Shown here: positions 5,683 to 5,705 of the stretch, piece by piece
Layout of the letters: the number at the start of each line of letters is the position of its first letter
Numbering within the stretch: the stretch's first letter is position 1
Assembly (NCBI GenBank): GCA_002448395.1
Contig: DJXS01000052.1
Coordinates: 1-5,705, forward strand
Source: Lachnospiraceae bacterium UBA6998
GTDB taxonomy: Bacteria > Bacillota > Clostridia > Lachnospirales > Lachnospiraceae
Direction of reading: 5' to 3'
Length of the DNA stretch: 5,705 nt
Notes under the pieces: generated by a model
The model's database searches: none
The model's input: the letters and a program-made list of their open reading frames with translations, nothing else
What the model was told of the DNA's origin: nothing
Program-made: the position numbers and the translations under genes

Positions 5683-5705
5683 ATATAGTCAGATATTTGC
5701 AGATA

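Overview
The window looks like a chromosomal segment of an anaerobic member of the Bacillota, probably in Clostridia. This rests on moderate GC, strong AGGAGG-type ribosome binding sites, sigma-A-like -10 elements, and Clostridia-like CyuA and HIT proteins. The genus cannot be read from the sequence. No RNA gene, insertion sequence, CRISPR array or phage gene is visible.

Layout, left to right. (1) Minus strand, 1-673: the N-terminal half of a CyuA-type L-cysteine desulfidase, running off the left edge. (2) 674-782: a spacer with a hairpin that is a plausible terminator for the next gene. (3) Minus strand, 783-1208: a small HIT (histidine triad) protein. (4) 1209-1434: a divergent promoter region with a candidate extended -10 promoter in each direction and a split direct repeat. 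(5) Plus strand, 1435-2169: a TSUP (TauE/SafE) membrane transporter. (6) Minus strand, 5615 down to 2166: the four-gene operon pxpB-pxpC-DUF1445-pxpA. Its last gene is convergent with the transporter, and their stop codons overlap. (7) 5616-5705: the pxpB leader, with a hairpin and U-run.

Function. PxpA, PxpB and PxpC are the subunits of bacterial ATP-dependent 5-oxoprolinase, which opens 5-oxoproline (pyroglutamate) to glutamate. The DUF1445 protein belongs to the family of B. subtilis YcsI and is related to mammalian D-glutamate cyclase, which makes 5-oxo-D-proline. It sits between pxpC and pxpA, with its start overlapping the pxpC stop by 4 bases. The operon therefore most likely handles 5-oxoproline and perhaps D-glutamate. 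The cysteine desulfidase nearby and the TSUP transporter, whose family often moves sulfur-containing anions, suggest a wider theme of glutathione or gamma-glutamyl/cysteine breakdown. That link is inference from gene order only.

The gene families are well known. The less ordinary points are the gene order, TSUP in the neighbourhood where B. subtilis has an NRAMP-type transporter, the 4-base convergent overlap, a lysine/arginine/tryptophan-rich tail on PxpC, and several short direct repeats in the leaders. I see no convincing wholly new system.
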